From Zunongwangia sp. HGR-M22 (lineage in GTDB: Bacteria > Bacteroidota > Bacteroidia > Flavobacteriales > Flavobacteriaceae), in assembly GCF_027594425.1 (NCBI RefSeq), contig NZ_CP115159.1, forward strand, positions 434,001 to 498,000: a stretch of 64,000 nt of DNA, in the 5' to 3' direction. The notes under the pieces are model-generated. The model was not told the DNA's origin. It worked only from the letters and a program-made list of their open reading frames with translations, and did no database searches. Below, one piece after another: positions 8,395 to 17,240 of this stretch. Both the position numbers and the translations under genes were made by a program. Position 1 is the stretch's first letter; each line of letters opens with the position of its first letter.

Positions 8395-11034
8395 TTAAAA
8401 TTGTTGCCCAATGATGAAGTGAGTTTCCCATCCGTTAGCACCGCTATTAGGTTGTCCTGGCAGTGCATCGAAACCATATCCAAAATCGATACCTAATAAT
8501 CCAAAAGCTGGCATAAATATTCTTAAACCTGCACCTGCAGATCTGTTTAGCTGAAATGGGTTAAAGTCTCTAAAATTATCATAAGATGCACCACCTTCTA
8601 AGAAAGTTAATGCATAAATAGAAGCTGAAGGTTTAAGCGTTATCGGGAATCGAAGTTCTAGAGAGTATTTATTATAAATAGTAGCTCCATCATCATTCGA
8701 TGCCTGGCTTAAAGAGTTAGTTCTGTCTAGCGGAATTAAAGATTGATTGGGATAACCTCTAAGACGTATAGTCTCACGACCATCAAGGCTGTATGAGCCA
8801 AGACCATCGCCACCAAGATAAAATCTTTCGAAAGGTGGTACTCCACGATCCTGATTGTAGGCACCTAGAAATCCATATTCTACATTAGTTCTTAGTACCA
8901 AGTTTTTGTTTTCTCCAAAATTAGCCAATGTAGTATACCAATCTCCTTTAAATTTCACTTTGTAAAACTCTAACCATTTATATTTTTCCTGGTCAATTTT
9001 CGCCTGATCGCCAACGGCATTTGCTTCGGTAACACGCCCACCATTTCTGTTAATTAAATTACCATCGTTGTCTTCTAATTGAAATTCTCTTTGGTTTTCT
9101 AAGTCATCATAGTCAACACCATTCCATAAAGAATAAGGAGGAGTGAACTTAGCTGTAATACTGAAAACAGATCCTGCAATAGGGAATATTGGGTTATATC
9201 TTGTATTATCTCTAGTAATACCAAAGGTGTAAGTTAAGTTGTTAGAGAAACCATCACCGTAAGTAAATAAACCGGTATTATAATTATTAAGATCGTAACG
9301 TTGAAACCCTAAAGTATGTGAAACCTGAAGATATGGATCTGGCTCTGTTAAACGTTTCGCAAAACCTACACTAACCCCTAAAATGTCGAAACTACGGTTT
9401 TTGTCAGCTCTTCTCGATCGGTAGTCATACAAGAACTGTCTTGTGTAAGAAAATGATGTTGATAGCTGTACTGGCTTTTTACCTCCTAGCCAAGGCTCCA
9501 TAAAAGAAAGACTATAGGTTTGGTAGTATGTACTTGCCTGTGCCCTTAAAGATAATCTTTGGCCATCTCCCATCGGTACCGGCTTGTAAGCTTCTTTATT
9601 GAAGATCTCTGAGATAGCGAAGTTGTTGAAAGAAAGTCCTAGTGTACCTATAAAGCCACCGCCACCGTAACCACCTTGTAGTTCGATTTGGCTGGCGCCT
9701 GCTTCCACAACGTTATATTCTAAAGATAATGTTCCACTTTGTGGATCTGGATCAATAAATTCAGGACTTAATTGTTCTGCATCGAAAAATCCTAATGAAC
9801 CTAATTCCCTAACGGTTGAAACAACATCTTGTTGGTTGTATTTTTGTCCCGGTTTTGTTAGTAAATTTCTATAGATTACGTGATCTTTTGTTTTGTTATT
9901 TCCAACCACTCTAATTTCATCAAAATACGCTTCTTTACCTTCGTTAATACGTAATTCGAAGTCTATAGTGTCATTGTAAACACGCGTTTCAACTAAGTTG
10001 AAACTTGAGAATAAATAACCGTTATTTCTATAGATTGTTGAAATATTTGTTGCGTTTGGATCCTGCGCTTCGATTCGTTCGTTAATAAGAACACCATTAT
10101 AAGTGTCTCCTTTTTTGATTCCCATTGCGCGATCTAAAAATTCATCTGTATAAACTGTATTCCCTACAAATGAGATATCTCCGATAAAATATTTGTCTCC
10201 TTCTTCAACTTTAATATTTAGGGCGATATTTTTATCGTCTATTTTTATAAGACTGTCAGATATGATACGCGCATCGCGAAAACCATTTTCTTTAAGCTTA
10301 TTAACCAGGTTTTGTTTGTCTTCTTGATAATCGTCGCGGTTAAATTTAGAGCGTTTCCAAAAGCGATAAAAGCGTTTTTGTTTTGTGTTTTTCATTGCTC
10401 TTTTCAGCTTCGCATCAGAGATCTGATCGTTACCGATAATATCAATATTTTTGATCTTTACTTTATCACCAGTATCAATATTTACAACCATATTTACCTG
10501 ATTGGTACCGGTTGTGTCTTTTACTTCTACAGTATTGATAGCTACTTTTGCATTAAAATAGCCGTCTTTTTTATACTTGCTTTCAATATAGTTTTTGGTA
10601 TTTGTAATTAAGTTCTCGGTAACATTTACACCGGTTTTAAGCTTATTCTCATCAATAAGCTCTTCTTTATCTCTTTTCTTTTTAATTCCCTGAATTCGAA
10701 CTTCTGATAGTTTTGGGATATCGGTAATAACAAGCTCAAGATCGGCCACTCCGTTATCTATATTAGTAATATAAAATTCAATGTCACTAAACATATCTAG
10801 ATCCCAAAGTTTTTTAATTACATTACTTAAACGTTGTCCCGGGATGTAAAGTTCTTCACCTTTTTTAAGTCGAGTAAACGAGATTACGGTTTGCTCGTTG
10901 TATCGTGTAGATCCAGTTACTTTAATTTCGCCTAAAGTATATTTTTTACCATTTCCTATAGGGAGATCCTGCGCATTGGCAGCGATACTAAGAGTAAAAC
11001 AAATTATTACGAATGCTACTATATTTTTCGTCAT
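8395..11034 (-). CDS. bamA: Outer-membrane protein assembly factor BamA
   Basis: Central subunit of the BAM machine inserting beta-barrels into the outer membrane. The start is the ATG at 11034 (MTKNIVAFVIICFTLS, signal peptide ending NAQ at 21). A longer frame to 11166 would overlap uppS and hide the signal. POTRA domains occupy about residues 25-445 (first begins YTLGEIKVTGSTRYNE). The Omp85 barrel follows to residue 879, ending in Phe as expected for BAM substrates. The conserved barrel segment RLRGYP is present. Only 7 bp separate it from uppS upstream, and the ompH genes follow. Confidence 0.95.
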   Translation of the reverse strand: MTKNIVAFVIICFTLSIAANAQDLPIGNGKKYTLGEIKVTGSTRYNEQTVISFTRLKKGEELYIPGQRLSNVIKKLWDLDMFSDIEFYITNIDNGVADLELVITDIPKLSEVRIQGIKKKRDKEELIDENKLKTGVNVTENLITNTKNYIESKYKKDGYFNAKVAINTVEVKDTTGTNQVNMVVNIDTGDKVKIKNIDIIGNDQISDAKLKRAMKNTKQKRFYRFWKRSKFNRDDYQEDKQNLVNKLKENGFRDARIISDSLIKIDDKNIALNIKVEEGDKYFIGDISFVGNTVYTDEFLDRAMGIKKGDTYNGVLINERIEAQDPNATNISTIYRNNGYLFSSFNLVETRVYNDTIDFELRINEGKEAYFDEIRVVGNNKTKDHVIYRNLLTKPGQKYNQQDVVSTVRELGSLGFFDAEQLSPEFIDPDPQSGTLSLEYNVVEAGASQIELQGGYGGGGFIGTLGLSFNNFAISEIFNKEAYKPVPMGDGQRLSLRAQASTYYQTYSLSFMEPWLGGKKPVQLSTSFSYTRQFLYDYRSRRADKNRSFDILGVSVGFAKRLTEPDPYLQVSHTLGFQRYDLNNYNTGLFTYGDGFSNNLTYTFGITRDNTRYNPIFPIAGSVFSITAKFTPPYSLWNGVDYDDLENQREFQLEDNDGNLINRNGGRVTEANAVGDQAKIDQEKYKWLEFYKVKFKGDWYTTLANFGENKNLVLRTNVEYGFLGAYNQDRGVPPFERFYLGGDGLGSYSLDGRETIRLRGYPNQSLIPLDRTNSLSQASNDDGATIYNKYSLELRFPITLKPSASIYALTFLEGGASYDNFRDFNPFQLNRSAGAGLRIFMPAFGLLGIDFGYGFDALPGQPNSGANGWETHFIIGQQF

Positions 11035-11041
11035 AAATGCA

Positions 11042-11782
11042 CTAACTAAGTTGCTCACTTGTTTTTCCAAATCTTCGTTCTCTGTTTTGATAATTATAAA
11101 TGGCTTCGTAAAGATTTTCTTTTCTAAAGTCTGGCCATAAAATACTTGTAAAATACAACTCGGCATAAGCCATTTGCCAAAGCAAAAAGTTGCTGATTCT
11201 TTGTTCGCCGCTAGTTCTAATCATAAGATCAACATCGGGCACATCTTTGGTATATAAATTTTCAGAGATTAAAGAATCATTGATCTCATCTGGTTTTAAC
11301 GTTCCATTTTGTACTTTATTGGCTAAAATTTTAAATGCAGAGGTTATTTCTTCTCTGGATCCATAGCTTAAAGCTAAAATTAACGTCATTTTAGAGTTGT
11401 CTTTTGTCTTATCGATAACATCTAAAAGTTCTCTTTTCGCTTTTTTTGGTAAGTTCTCAATATTACCAATGGCGGTTAATCTAATATTATTATTTTGTAA
11501 TGTTTTGATTTCTTTTTTTAGCGAAGAAACCAAAATTTTCATTAAAGCATCAACTTCAAATTTAGGGCGGTTCCAATTTTCTGTTGAAAATGCGTAAAGA
11601 GTTAGATATTTAACTCCGATTTCGGCACTTCCTTCAACTACATCTCTAACCGATTTTACACCTTCGTTGTGCCCAACGGCTCTTAAAAAGCCCTGTTTTT
11701 TGGCCCAACGACCGTTACCGTCCATAATAACGGCAATATGCGCAGGTAATTTTGTTAAGTTGAGATTTTCTTTAAAATTCAT
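11042..11782 (-). CDS. uppS: Isoprenyl transferase (undecaprenyl diphosphate synthase)
   Basis: Cytosolic cis-prenyltransferase that makes the C55 lipid carrier for peptidoglycan and O-antigen. MDGNGRWAKK (DGNGRWA at 21-27) supplies the catalytic Asp, and the substrate-binding blocks YLTLYAFSTENWNRP, LILALSYGSREEI and DLMIRTSGEQRISNFLLWQ are all present. 246 residues is the normal size. It sits between a DUF6089 outer-membrane protein gene (3-bp gap) and bamA (7-bp gap), so translation of these genes is probably coordinated. Confidence 0.97.
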   Translation of the reverse strand: MNFKENLNLTKLPAHIAVIMDGNGRWAKKQGFLRAVGHNEGVKSVRDVVEGSAEIGVKYLTLYAFSTENWNRPKFEVDALMKILVSSLKKEIKTLQNNNIRLTAIGNIENLPKKAKRELLDVIDKTKDNSKMTLILALSYGSREEITSAFKILANKVQNGTLKPDEINDSLISENLYTKDVPDVDLMIRTSGEQRISNFLLWQMAYAELYFTSILWPDFRKENLYEAIYNYQNRERRFGKTSEQLS

Positions 11783-11785
11783 TCT

Positions 11786-12487
11786 CTAAAAGCTCGAATA
11801 ACAGGGTTTTCTCCCGAAGGTTATTGTAAATGTGATTCCGGTAAAAACATACCAATCATTTGTATTTTGATTTCCAAAGGTAAGAATAGGATCTTGTGTG
11901 TCGGTTAATTCCTCTGGATTACTTCCGTCTAAATTATCTGTAAACGTATATCGCGCGCCAATTTCTACTGCTCCAATTAGACGCTGAGTTAAAGTTGTTT
12001 TGTAACCAATAACCATTGGGATCGCAAATTCCCAGTTTGTACCCTGGTTTACCAATGGTCCTCCTCTAGATCCATCTAATATTACGTGGTCTGCACTAAA
12101 ATAAGTAACACCTGTGTAAAGATAAGGGCTGCTTTGCGGCGTTCCCTTATGAAGATCGAAATCCCAGAAATTAAATTCTAAGCCTAAGGATGCTTCTGTA
12201 ATCGTATTACTAAAAGAGTAACCTCTTTGTTCTCTTCGGGTATCATTACTTTCGGTATCATCTGCTTCTATATTTCCCATAATAACAGAAAACCTAAAGG
12301 AATGGCGAGGGCTGCGATTCCATTTAAGAATACCCCCGAATGCCAAATCACTTGGGTTGATGTAAGTAGATTTACCCACATCACCAATATAATTTGCGCC
12401 ACCCAAAAAGGCACCGACCTCATAGGTCTGAGATTGCAAATGTACTGAAGTAATTACCATTAAAACTAAAGCTATTCGATACCGCAT
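11786..12487 (-). CDS. DUF6089-type outer-membrane beta-barrel protein
   Basis: Small barrel (233 residues) with a signal peptide (MRYRIALVLMVITSVHL, cleavage near LQSQ) and alternating-residue strands such as YEVGAFLGGANYIGDVG, ending in TFTITFGRKPCYSSF. I recall this family (DUF6089) as standing beside uppS and bamA in Flavobacteriia; the function is unknown. Its placement between NAD kinase and the UppS/BamA genes, with a good promoter immediately upstream, makes it the first gene of the barrel-assembly sub-operon. Confidence 0.8.
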   Translation of the reverse strand: MRYRIALVLMVITSVHLQSQTYEVGAFLGGANYIGDVGKSTYINPSDLAFGGILKWNRSPRHSFRFSVIMGNIEADDTESNDTRREQRGYSFSNTITEASLGLEFNFWDFDLHKGTPQSSPYLYTGVTYFSADHVILDGSRGGPLVNQGTNWEFAIPMVIGYKTTLTQRLIGAVEIGARYTFTDNLDGSNPEELTDTQDPILTFGNQNTNDWYVFTGITFTITFGRKPCYSSF

Positions 12488-12504
12488 AGGTTCTTAAAAG
12501 TTTG

Positions 12505-12533
12505 CAAATATAACAATTATGTTTGCTCTGCAA
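12505..12533 (-). promoter_or_regulatory. Bacteroidota-type promoter for DUF6089-uppS-bamA-ompH
   Basis: Reading the minus strand, TTG (12533-12531), an 18-nt spacer, then TATATTTG (12512-12505) match the -33/-7 consensus. The predicted transcript start is roughly 10 nt before the ATG at 12487. It gives the barrel-assembly genes transcription independent of the upstream CBS-nadK pair. Confidence 0.65.
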
Positions 12534-12584
12534 TAATTTGAGCTAATTAGTATTACATTAACAGAGTTTTAAAAAAAATATTGT

Positions 12585-13469
12585 CTAATTACGTTTATCC
12601 TCTCCCCATAGAAGTTTCTTTCTTAGCGTCTGTAGAAAGCTATTGTCGTGAAGTTCTACTAGATTAATAGTATAGGGTGCTTTTTTAATTATAATTTCAG
12701 TATCATTAGGGAGACTTGCTAAGCGTGAATCCATCGATAGAAGATGAGAGTCTTCGCGTCCACTAACTTTTAAAGTGATTTTTGTATTATCTTTAATAAT
12801 AAGCGGTCTTGCATTTAAATTGTGAGGTGCGATAGGTGTGATTACGATAGAATCTGCATCTGGAGTAATAACCGGCCCGCCACAACTAAGGGAATATCCT
12901 GTGGATCCCGTAGGTGTAGCGATTATTAATCCATCCGCCCAGTAAGAGGTTAAATATTGATCGTCTAGCCAGGTGTCTACTGTAATCATCGAGGTTGTAT
13001 TCTTTCGGCTAACTGCTATTTCGTTTAGGGCTACATTTTTAAAGATCTCTTCATTAAATTCTGGATTTGTTTCCACTTGCAATACCGTTCTTGGAGAAAT
13101 ACTAAAGTCTTTTCTCAAAATCGCGTGTATCGTTTCTCCAATTTGCTCTTTCTGAATGGTAGATAGAAATCCTAAACGCCCTGTGTTTATACCAACGATG
13201 GGAATATCCAAATTCTTAATATAATTCACCGATTTTAAAATGGTACCGTCGCCACCAATAGTGAAAAAAAGATCAAAACTGTCATCTAAAACATCGAATG
13301 TTTCATAGTCACTATATTCCCCCGTAACGCTTTGATTTTTATTGATAAGTTCTAAAAAATAACGTTCGATAATAACTTCAACTTTTTGTTCTTGCAAAAG
13401 CTCTAAAAGTTGATTGATGTAAGTGCCGGCGTTTTCGTGATAAAACTGGCCGTAAATGCCTATTTTCAT
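12585..13469 (-). CDS. nadK: NAD kinase
   Basis: Phosphorylates NAD to NADP in the cytosol. The 294-residue protein has the catalytic GGDG at 72-75 (in FFTIGGDGTILKS), the Gly/Ser-rich loop ATPTGSTGYSLSCGGP, and the ATP-site block GRLGFLSTI. Size and motif spacing fit the family. It follows the CBS-domain gene by one base pair, a tight coupling typical of Flavobacteriia. The C-terminus ends in a Lys/Arg-rich segment after LRKKLLWGED. Confidence 0.97.
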   Translation of the reverse strand: MKIGIYGQFYHENAGTYINQLLELLQEQKVEVIIERYFLELINKNQSVTGEYSDYETFDVLDDSFDLFFTIGGDGTILKSVNYIKNLDIPIVGINTGRLGFLSTIQKEQIGETIHAILRKDFSISPRTVLQVETNPEFNEEIFKNVALNEIAVSRKNTTSMITVDTWLDDQYLTSYWADGLIIATPTGSTGYSLSCGGPVITPDADSIVITPIAPHNLNARPLIIKDNTKITLKVSGREDSHLLSMDSRLASLPNDTEIIIKKAPYTINLVELHDNSFLQTLRKKLLWGEDKRN

Positions 13470-13470
13470 A

Positions 13471-14127
13471 TTAAATGTTTAGGTATTTGTCCAGATATTT
13501 AGAGCGTTCTCGAAGATTTTTATTAAATGAATCTTCCTGGTGTTGGGAGATAATACTGTAACCATATCTTCGTAGTGATTGTATCACTTCAGTAATTCCC
13601 GTAGGATTTATTTTGATGGTAATTTGGGCAAGATCGTTTTCAATTTTAGACACAAATAAGCCAAGTAAATGTACGTTGCTTGATTCTATAATCTGGCTTA
13701 TTTCACTTAACGAATAATCTTTAAATCCTTTTTCTACTACAATAATGTTTCCTGCTTCGTTCAAAAAGGGAGTTTCGTTAAAAATTCCCATAATTTCATT
13801 TAATTCGATATAACCCAGATATTCATTTTCGTTATCTAATACAGGTAGGATATTCGAATCATTTTGTGCAAAAGTTTCGAGTACATCTAGCCAGTAATCG
13901 GTATTTCTAACAAAAAAACCTTCCAGCGCATATTGGTAATCTTCAATTGATTTTTCGGCATCAAAGCAACGAATGTCATTTTCAGAAATACATCCCATAT
14001 ATAATCCGTTATTCTCTACGGGCAAGTGAGAATAGGTAAGCTGATTAAAATCTTTCTGTACTTCACCAATTTTGTCAGTAAAATGACGAATTGAAACGTC
14101 ATTTAAAATATATTCTTCCATATTCAT
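13471..14127 (-). CDS. Tandem CBS-domain protein
   Basis: A 218-residue soluble protein with two CBS motifs: the first around residues 1-65 (DVSIRHFTDKIGEVQKDF) and the second around 75-130 (YWLDVLETFAQNDSNILPVLDNENEYLGYIEL). CBS pairs bind adenine nucleotides and sense energy state. The C-terminal ~75 residues form an ACT-like segment (AQITIKINPTGITEVIQSLRRYGY). The start may be the ATG at 14127 or the one two codons later. It is the first gene of the operon, separated from nadK by 1 bp, which suggests (inference) a nucleotide-linked role. Confidence 0.88.
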   Translation of the reverse strand: MNMEEYILNDVSIRHFTDKIGEVQKDFNQLTYSHLPVENNGLYMGCISENDIRCFDAEKSIEDYQYALEGFFVRNTDYWLDVLETFAQNDSNILPVLDNENEYLGYIELNEIMGIFNETPFLNEAGNIIVVEKGFKDYSLSEISQIIESSNVHLLGLFVSKIENDLAQITIKINPTGITEVIQSLRRYGYSIISQHQEDSFNKNLRERSKYLDKYLNI

Positions 14128-14310
14128 ATCCCACGTCCTTTAGCGCAAATTAATTAAAATAAAATTCATTCAGCCATACCCAACTTTGTATTTTTGTTAA
14201 AACAAAAAGTTTTAAGATAAGCTTTAGAGTATGTAGTGCAGTAGTAATTTATAATTGCACACGGCTCTATATGTCAAATAAAAACTATAAATACAAATCC
14301 CTTTATTGAA

Positions 14311-14315
14311 AGGAG
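14311..14315 (+). promoter_or_regulatory. Unusual Shine-Dalgarno-like AGGAG upstream of pdxJ
   Basis: AGGAG (in GAAAGGAGAA) ends 12 nt before the pdxJ ATG at 14328. Strong purine ribosome-binding sites are uncommon in this phylum, and most starts here lack one. The spacing is long, so it may or may not be used. Confidence 0.35.
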
Positions 14316-14327
14316 AAAACTATAGCT

Positions 14328-15044
14328 ATGACGAAGTTAAGCGTTAATATTAATAAGATTGCCACATTAAGAAATGCAAGGGGAGGGGATATACCTAATG
14401 TAGTGAAATGTGCTTTGGATATCGAAAAATTTGGAGCACAAGGCATTACGGTGCATCCACGCCCAGATGAAAGACATATTAGATATCAGGATGCGAAAGA
14501 TCTGAAACCGGTTTTAAAAACTGAATTTAATATTGAAGGAAATCCAGTGACCAAATTCGTAAATCTCGTCCTGGAAATTAAACCAGCGCAGGTTACGCTA
14601 GTGCCAGATGCTGAAGATGCAATTACCAGTAATGCCGGCTGGGATACTATTCGTTATAAGGAATATTTGCAGGAAGTAATTTCAGAATTTAAAAAATATG
14701 GTATTCGTACTTCGATTTTTGTTGATCCAGATGAAAAAATGATTGAGGGAGCCGCAGAAACCGGAACAGACCGTATAGAACTTTATACAGAAAGTTTTGC
14801 TGAAAAATTTGCACACGGAAATAAAGAAGAAGCTGTGGCACCATATGCTAAATGTGCCAAACTTGCACACGATTTGGAGTTGGGTGTAAATGCTGGTCAC
14901 GATTTGTCGTTGGAGAATATAGCATTCTTTAAAAAACACGTGAATTTTGTAGATGAAGTATCTATTGGGCATGCCTTAATTGCAGAAGCGCTTTATTTAG
15001 GTCTAGAAGAGACCATAGCAAGATATTTAAAGAAATTAAAGTAA
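14328..15044 (+). CDS. pdxJ: Pyridoxine 5'-phosphate synthase
   Basis: Condenses 1-deoxy-D-xylulose 5-phosphate with 3-hydroxy-1-aminoacetone phosphate in vitamin B6 synthesis (DXP-dependent pathway). The 238-residue TIM barrel begins [18 protein letters not shown] and contains the phosphate-binding and catalytic blocks [46 protein letters not shown] and [11 protein letters not shown]. Length is normal. It has a 200-bp upstream region shared divergently with the CBS gene and is followed after 43 bp by an alpha/beta hydrolase. Confidence 0.97.
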   Translation: MTKLSVNINKIATLRNARGGDIPNVVKCALDIEKFGAQGITVHPRPDERHIRYQDAKDLKPVLKTEFNIEGNPVTKFVNLVLEIKPAQVTLVPDAEDAITSNAGWDTIRYKEYLQEVISEFKKYGIRTSIFVDPDEKMIEGAAETGTDRIELYTESFAEKFAHGNKEEAVAPYAKCAKLAHDLELGVNAGHDLSLENIAFFKKHVNFVDEVSIGHALIAEALYLGLEETIARYLKKLK

Positions 15045-15087
15045 ATTAAAATTGACCAATTTTGGTTAAGATTTTAAAAGAACAAAA

Positions 15088-15852
15088 ATGAAATTACATA
15101 CTAATGTTTTAGGAAAAGGAAAGCCATTTATCATTTTGCATGGATTTCTAGGAATGGGAGATAACTGGAAGACTTTAGGTAAAATGTTTTCTGAAGATGG
15201 TTACGAAGTTCATTTGGTAGACCAGCGAAATCATGGTAAAAGTCCGCATAGTGATGATTTTTCTTATGAATTATTAGTGGAAGATTTAAAAGAATATATC
15301 GAAGAGCACAAGTTGGAAAAAATTGTGCTTTTAGGCCATTCTATGGGTGGTAAAACAGCGATGCTCTTTGCAGCAACCTATCCAGAATTGCTAGATAAAC
15401 TAATAATCGTAGATATTGCTCCTAAATATTACGAACCTCATCATCAGGAAATTTTAGCAGGATTAACCTTGTTAGAAGACGCCAATCTTTCCTCTCGCCA
15501 GGAAGCCTCTAAAATAATTTCTGAATACGTTCCCGATAGGCCAACACAGCTTTTTCTTCTGAAGAATTTAGACCGCGAAGGGAAAGGAAACTATGTATTA
15601 AAAGTAAACCTTAAAACGCTAAAAGACAAGATTGAAAATATTGGAGCAGGTTTAGAAAAAGATGAAGTTTATAAAGGCGAAACACTTTTTATAAAAGGAG
15701 AAAAGTCTAATTACATAAGGTTACCTGAAGATGAGCAACTTCTCCGTACTCATTTTCCAGAAGCAAAAATTGAAGTAATAAGTAATGCGGGCCATTGGGT
15801 TCATGCAGAAAACCAGAATGATTTTTACAATGCTATAATACGATTTTTGTAA
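15088..15852 (+). CDS. Alpha/beta-fold hydrolase (YbfF-like esterase)
   Basis: A 254-residue cytosolic hydrolase. The nucleophile elbow GHSMGG (Ser85) is clear, the oxyanion block ILHGFLGMGDNW and the DQRNHGKSPHS loop match the YbfF-type esterase subgroup, and the catalytic His is His236 in NAGHWVHAE. Substrates of this group are acyl esters; the natural one is not evident here. It probably shares the pdxJ transcript, as no promoter or terminator is seen in the 43-bp gap. Confidence 0.9.
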   Translation: MKLHTNVLGKGKPFIILHGFLGMGDNWKTLGKMFSEDGYEVHLVDQRNHGKSPHSDDFSYELLVEDLKEYIEEHKLEKIVLLGHSMGGKTAMLFAATYPELLDKLIIVDIAPKYYEPHHQEILAGLTLLEDANLSSRQEASKIISEYVPDRPTQLFLLKNLDREGKGNYVLKVNLKTLKDKIENIGAGLEKDEVYKGETLFIKGEKSNYIRLPEDEQLLRTHFPEAKIEVISNAGHWVHAENQNDFYNAIIRFL

Positions 15853-15899
15853 AAAGCACCTTTAATTATTATGCATACATAATATTTTCCTCTATTTTG

Positions 15900-15929
15900 T
15901 TGTAGGATTCGTAATTTATACTAAATTTG
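15900..15929 (+). promoter_or_regulatory. Bacteroidota-type promoter for the FadL-like gene
   Basis: TTG (15900-15902), a 19-nt spacer, then TAAATTTG (15922-15929): a full -33/-7 match. The predicted start near 15936 falls in an AGGTTT/AAACCT inverted repeat (15935-15949) and leaves a leader of about 43 nt before the ATG at 15979. Confidence 0.7.
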
Positions 15930-15978
15930 AGCATAGGTTTTTTAAACCTGATAAAACTTAATTCTACAATAAATTATT

Positions 15979-17229
15979 ATGAAGAAACTAGTATTTCTAA
16001 CCCTTTTTGGGTTGGCAGCTGCAATGGCTTATGCAGGTGGTTACAGAGTAGGGCTTCAGGGGCAGCGGAGACTGGCTATGGGGCATACTGGTGTAGCTGT
16101 GGTTGATAATGCAGAGCTGGCCTTTTTTAATCCGGCGGGTTTAGTGTATTTAGAGGATAATATAAATGTTGCTTTTGGAGCAAGTGCCGTATTCTCTGAT
16201 GTGGTTTGGCAGAATGATGAATTTGGACAAATGTCCAGAACAGATAGTTCTATAGGAACTCCCTTTTATGCTTACATTTCTTATCGAGCTACAGATTGGT
16301 TAACATTAGGATTAGCAGCATATACGCCTTATGGTAGTTCTGTAGAATGGCCAACCGATTGGTCTGGATCTCATCTGGTAAACGATATCGATCTCCAGGC
16401 AATTTATGTTCAGGCGTTAGCTTCAGTAAAAATTTCAGAAAAATTTAGTGTTGGTGGTGGTCCTATCTATGTAAATGGATCGGTTAACTTTAATAGAAAC
16501 TTAAATAGAACCCTTAGCGATATCGATGGAAATCGGGCAAATGTAACTGTAGATGCTTCTGGGGTTCATGCTTGGGGATGGTCTTTTGGGGCAATGTATA
16601 ATCCTACCGATAAACTGAGAATAGGAGCAAACTATCGTTCAGAAATTATTGTCGAAGCAGAAGATGGTGACGCAGATTTTAGCAATATTCCTAATTCACC
16701 ACTTGCTCCTTTTAATGATACTAGATTTGATGCATCGCTGCCTTTACCAGCAGAGTTTTCAATCGGTGCATCTTACGAGCTTACAGAGAAATGGTTGTTG
16801 GCTTTTGATTATAACCGCGCTTTTTGGGATGTTTATCAATCTTTAGATATCGATTTTGAAGATCCAAATATTCCAGATTCAGAGAATCCTAGAAATTACA
16901 AAGATGCGAATACCTATAGATTCGGGGTTCAATATCTAGCTAACGAAATGTTTACGCTTAGAGCTGGTTACTATTTTGATGAATCTCCTGTACAATCAGG
17001 ATATTTTGCGCCGGAAACACCAAGAAATGACGCGCATGGGTTTACCGCGGGACTTTCAGTAAATATTACCGAAAAGCTTTCCATAGATGCTTCTTTCCTT
17101 TACAATAGGTTTAAAGAAGTAGATGAGTCTTACAATTATTATATGGAAAACGGAGAAAATGTACCTTTTGAAGGGACTTACAAAACTGTGGCGTTTGTTC
17201 CTGGTCTTGGGGTAACTTTCAAAATTTAA
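15979..17229 (+). CDS. OmpP1/FadL-family outer-membrane transporter
   Basis: A 416-residue outer-membrane barrel of the FadL/TodX type, which moves hydrophobic molecules such as fatty acids across the outer membrane. The signal peptide (MKKLVFLTLFGLAAAMAYA) is followed by the family N-terminal hatch region (RLAMGHTGVAVVDNAELAFFNPAGL, containing the NPAG motif) and many amphipathic strands, ending GVTFKI. It begins an operon with a secreted SGNH hydrolase (11-bp gap), suggesting (inference) joint handling of lipids or esters. Confidence 0.93.
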   Translation: MKKLVFLTLFGLAAAMAYAGGYRVGLQGQRRLAMGHTGVAVVDNAELAFFNPAGLVYLEDNINVAFGASAVFSDVVWQNDEFGQMSRTDSSIGTPFYAYISYRATDWLTLGLAAYTPYGSSVEWPTDWSGSHLVNDIDLQAIYVQALASVKISEKFSVGGGPIYVNGSVNFNRNLNRTLSDIDGNRANVTVDASGVHAWGWSFGAMYNPTDKLRIGANYRSEIIVEAEDGDADFSNIPNSPLAPFNDTRFDASLPLPAEFSIGASYELTEKWLLAFDYNRAFWDVYQSLDIDFEDPNIPDSENPRNYKDANTYRFGVQYLANEMFTLRAGYYFDESPVQSGYFAPETPRNDAHGFTAGLSVNITEKLSIDASFLYNRFKEVDESYNYYMENGENVPFEGTYKTVAFVPGLGVTFKI

Positions 17230-17240
17230 ACTTACAGGAA

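Noticed and set aside
8366-8431. Longer N-terminus for the first ompH gene
   Set aside because: It would overlap the bamA stop and puts a non-signal prefix before a clear signal peptide starting at 8365.
11035-11166. Longer N-terminus for BamA
   Set aside because: The extra 44 residues overlap uppS and precede a clear signal peptide; the ATG at 11034 fits better.
14189-14196. TATTTTTG as promoter of pdxJ
   Set aside because: No TTG 18-20 bp upstream; kept out of the feature list as a likely chance match in AT-rich DNA.
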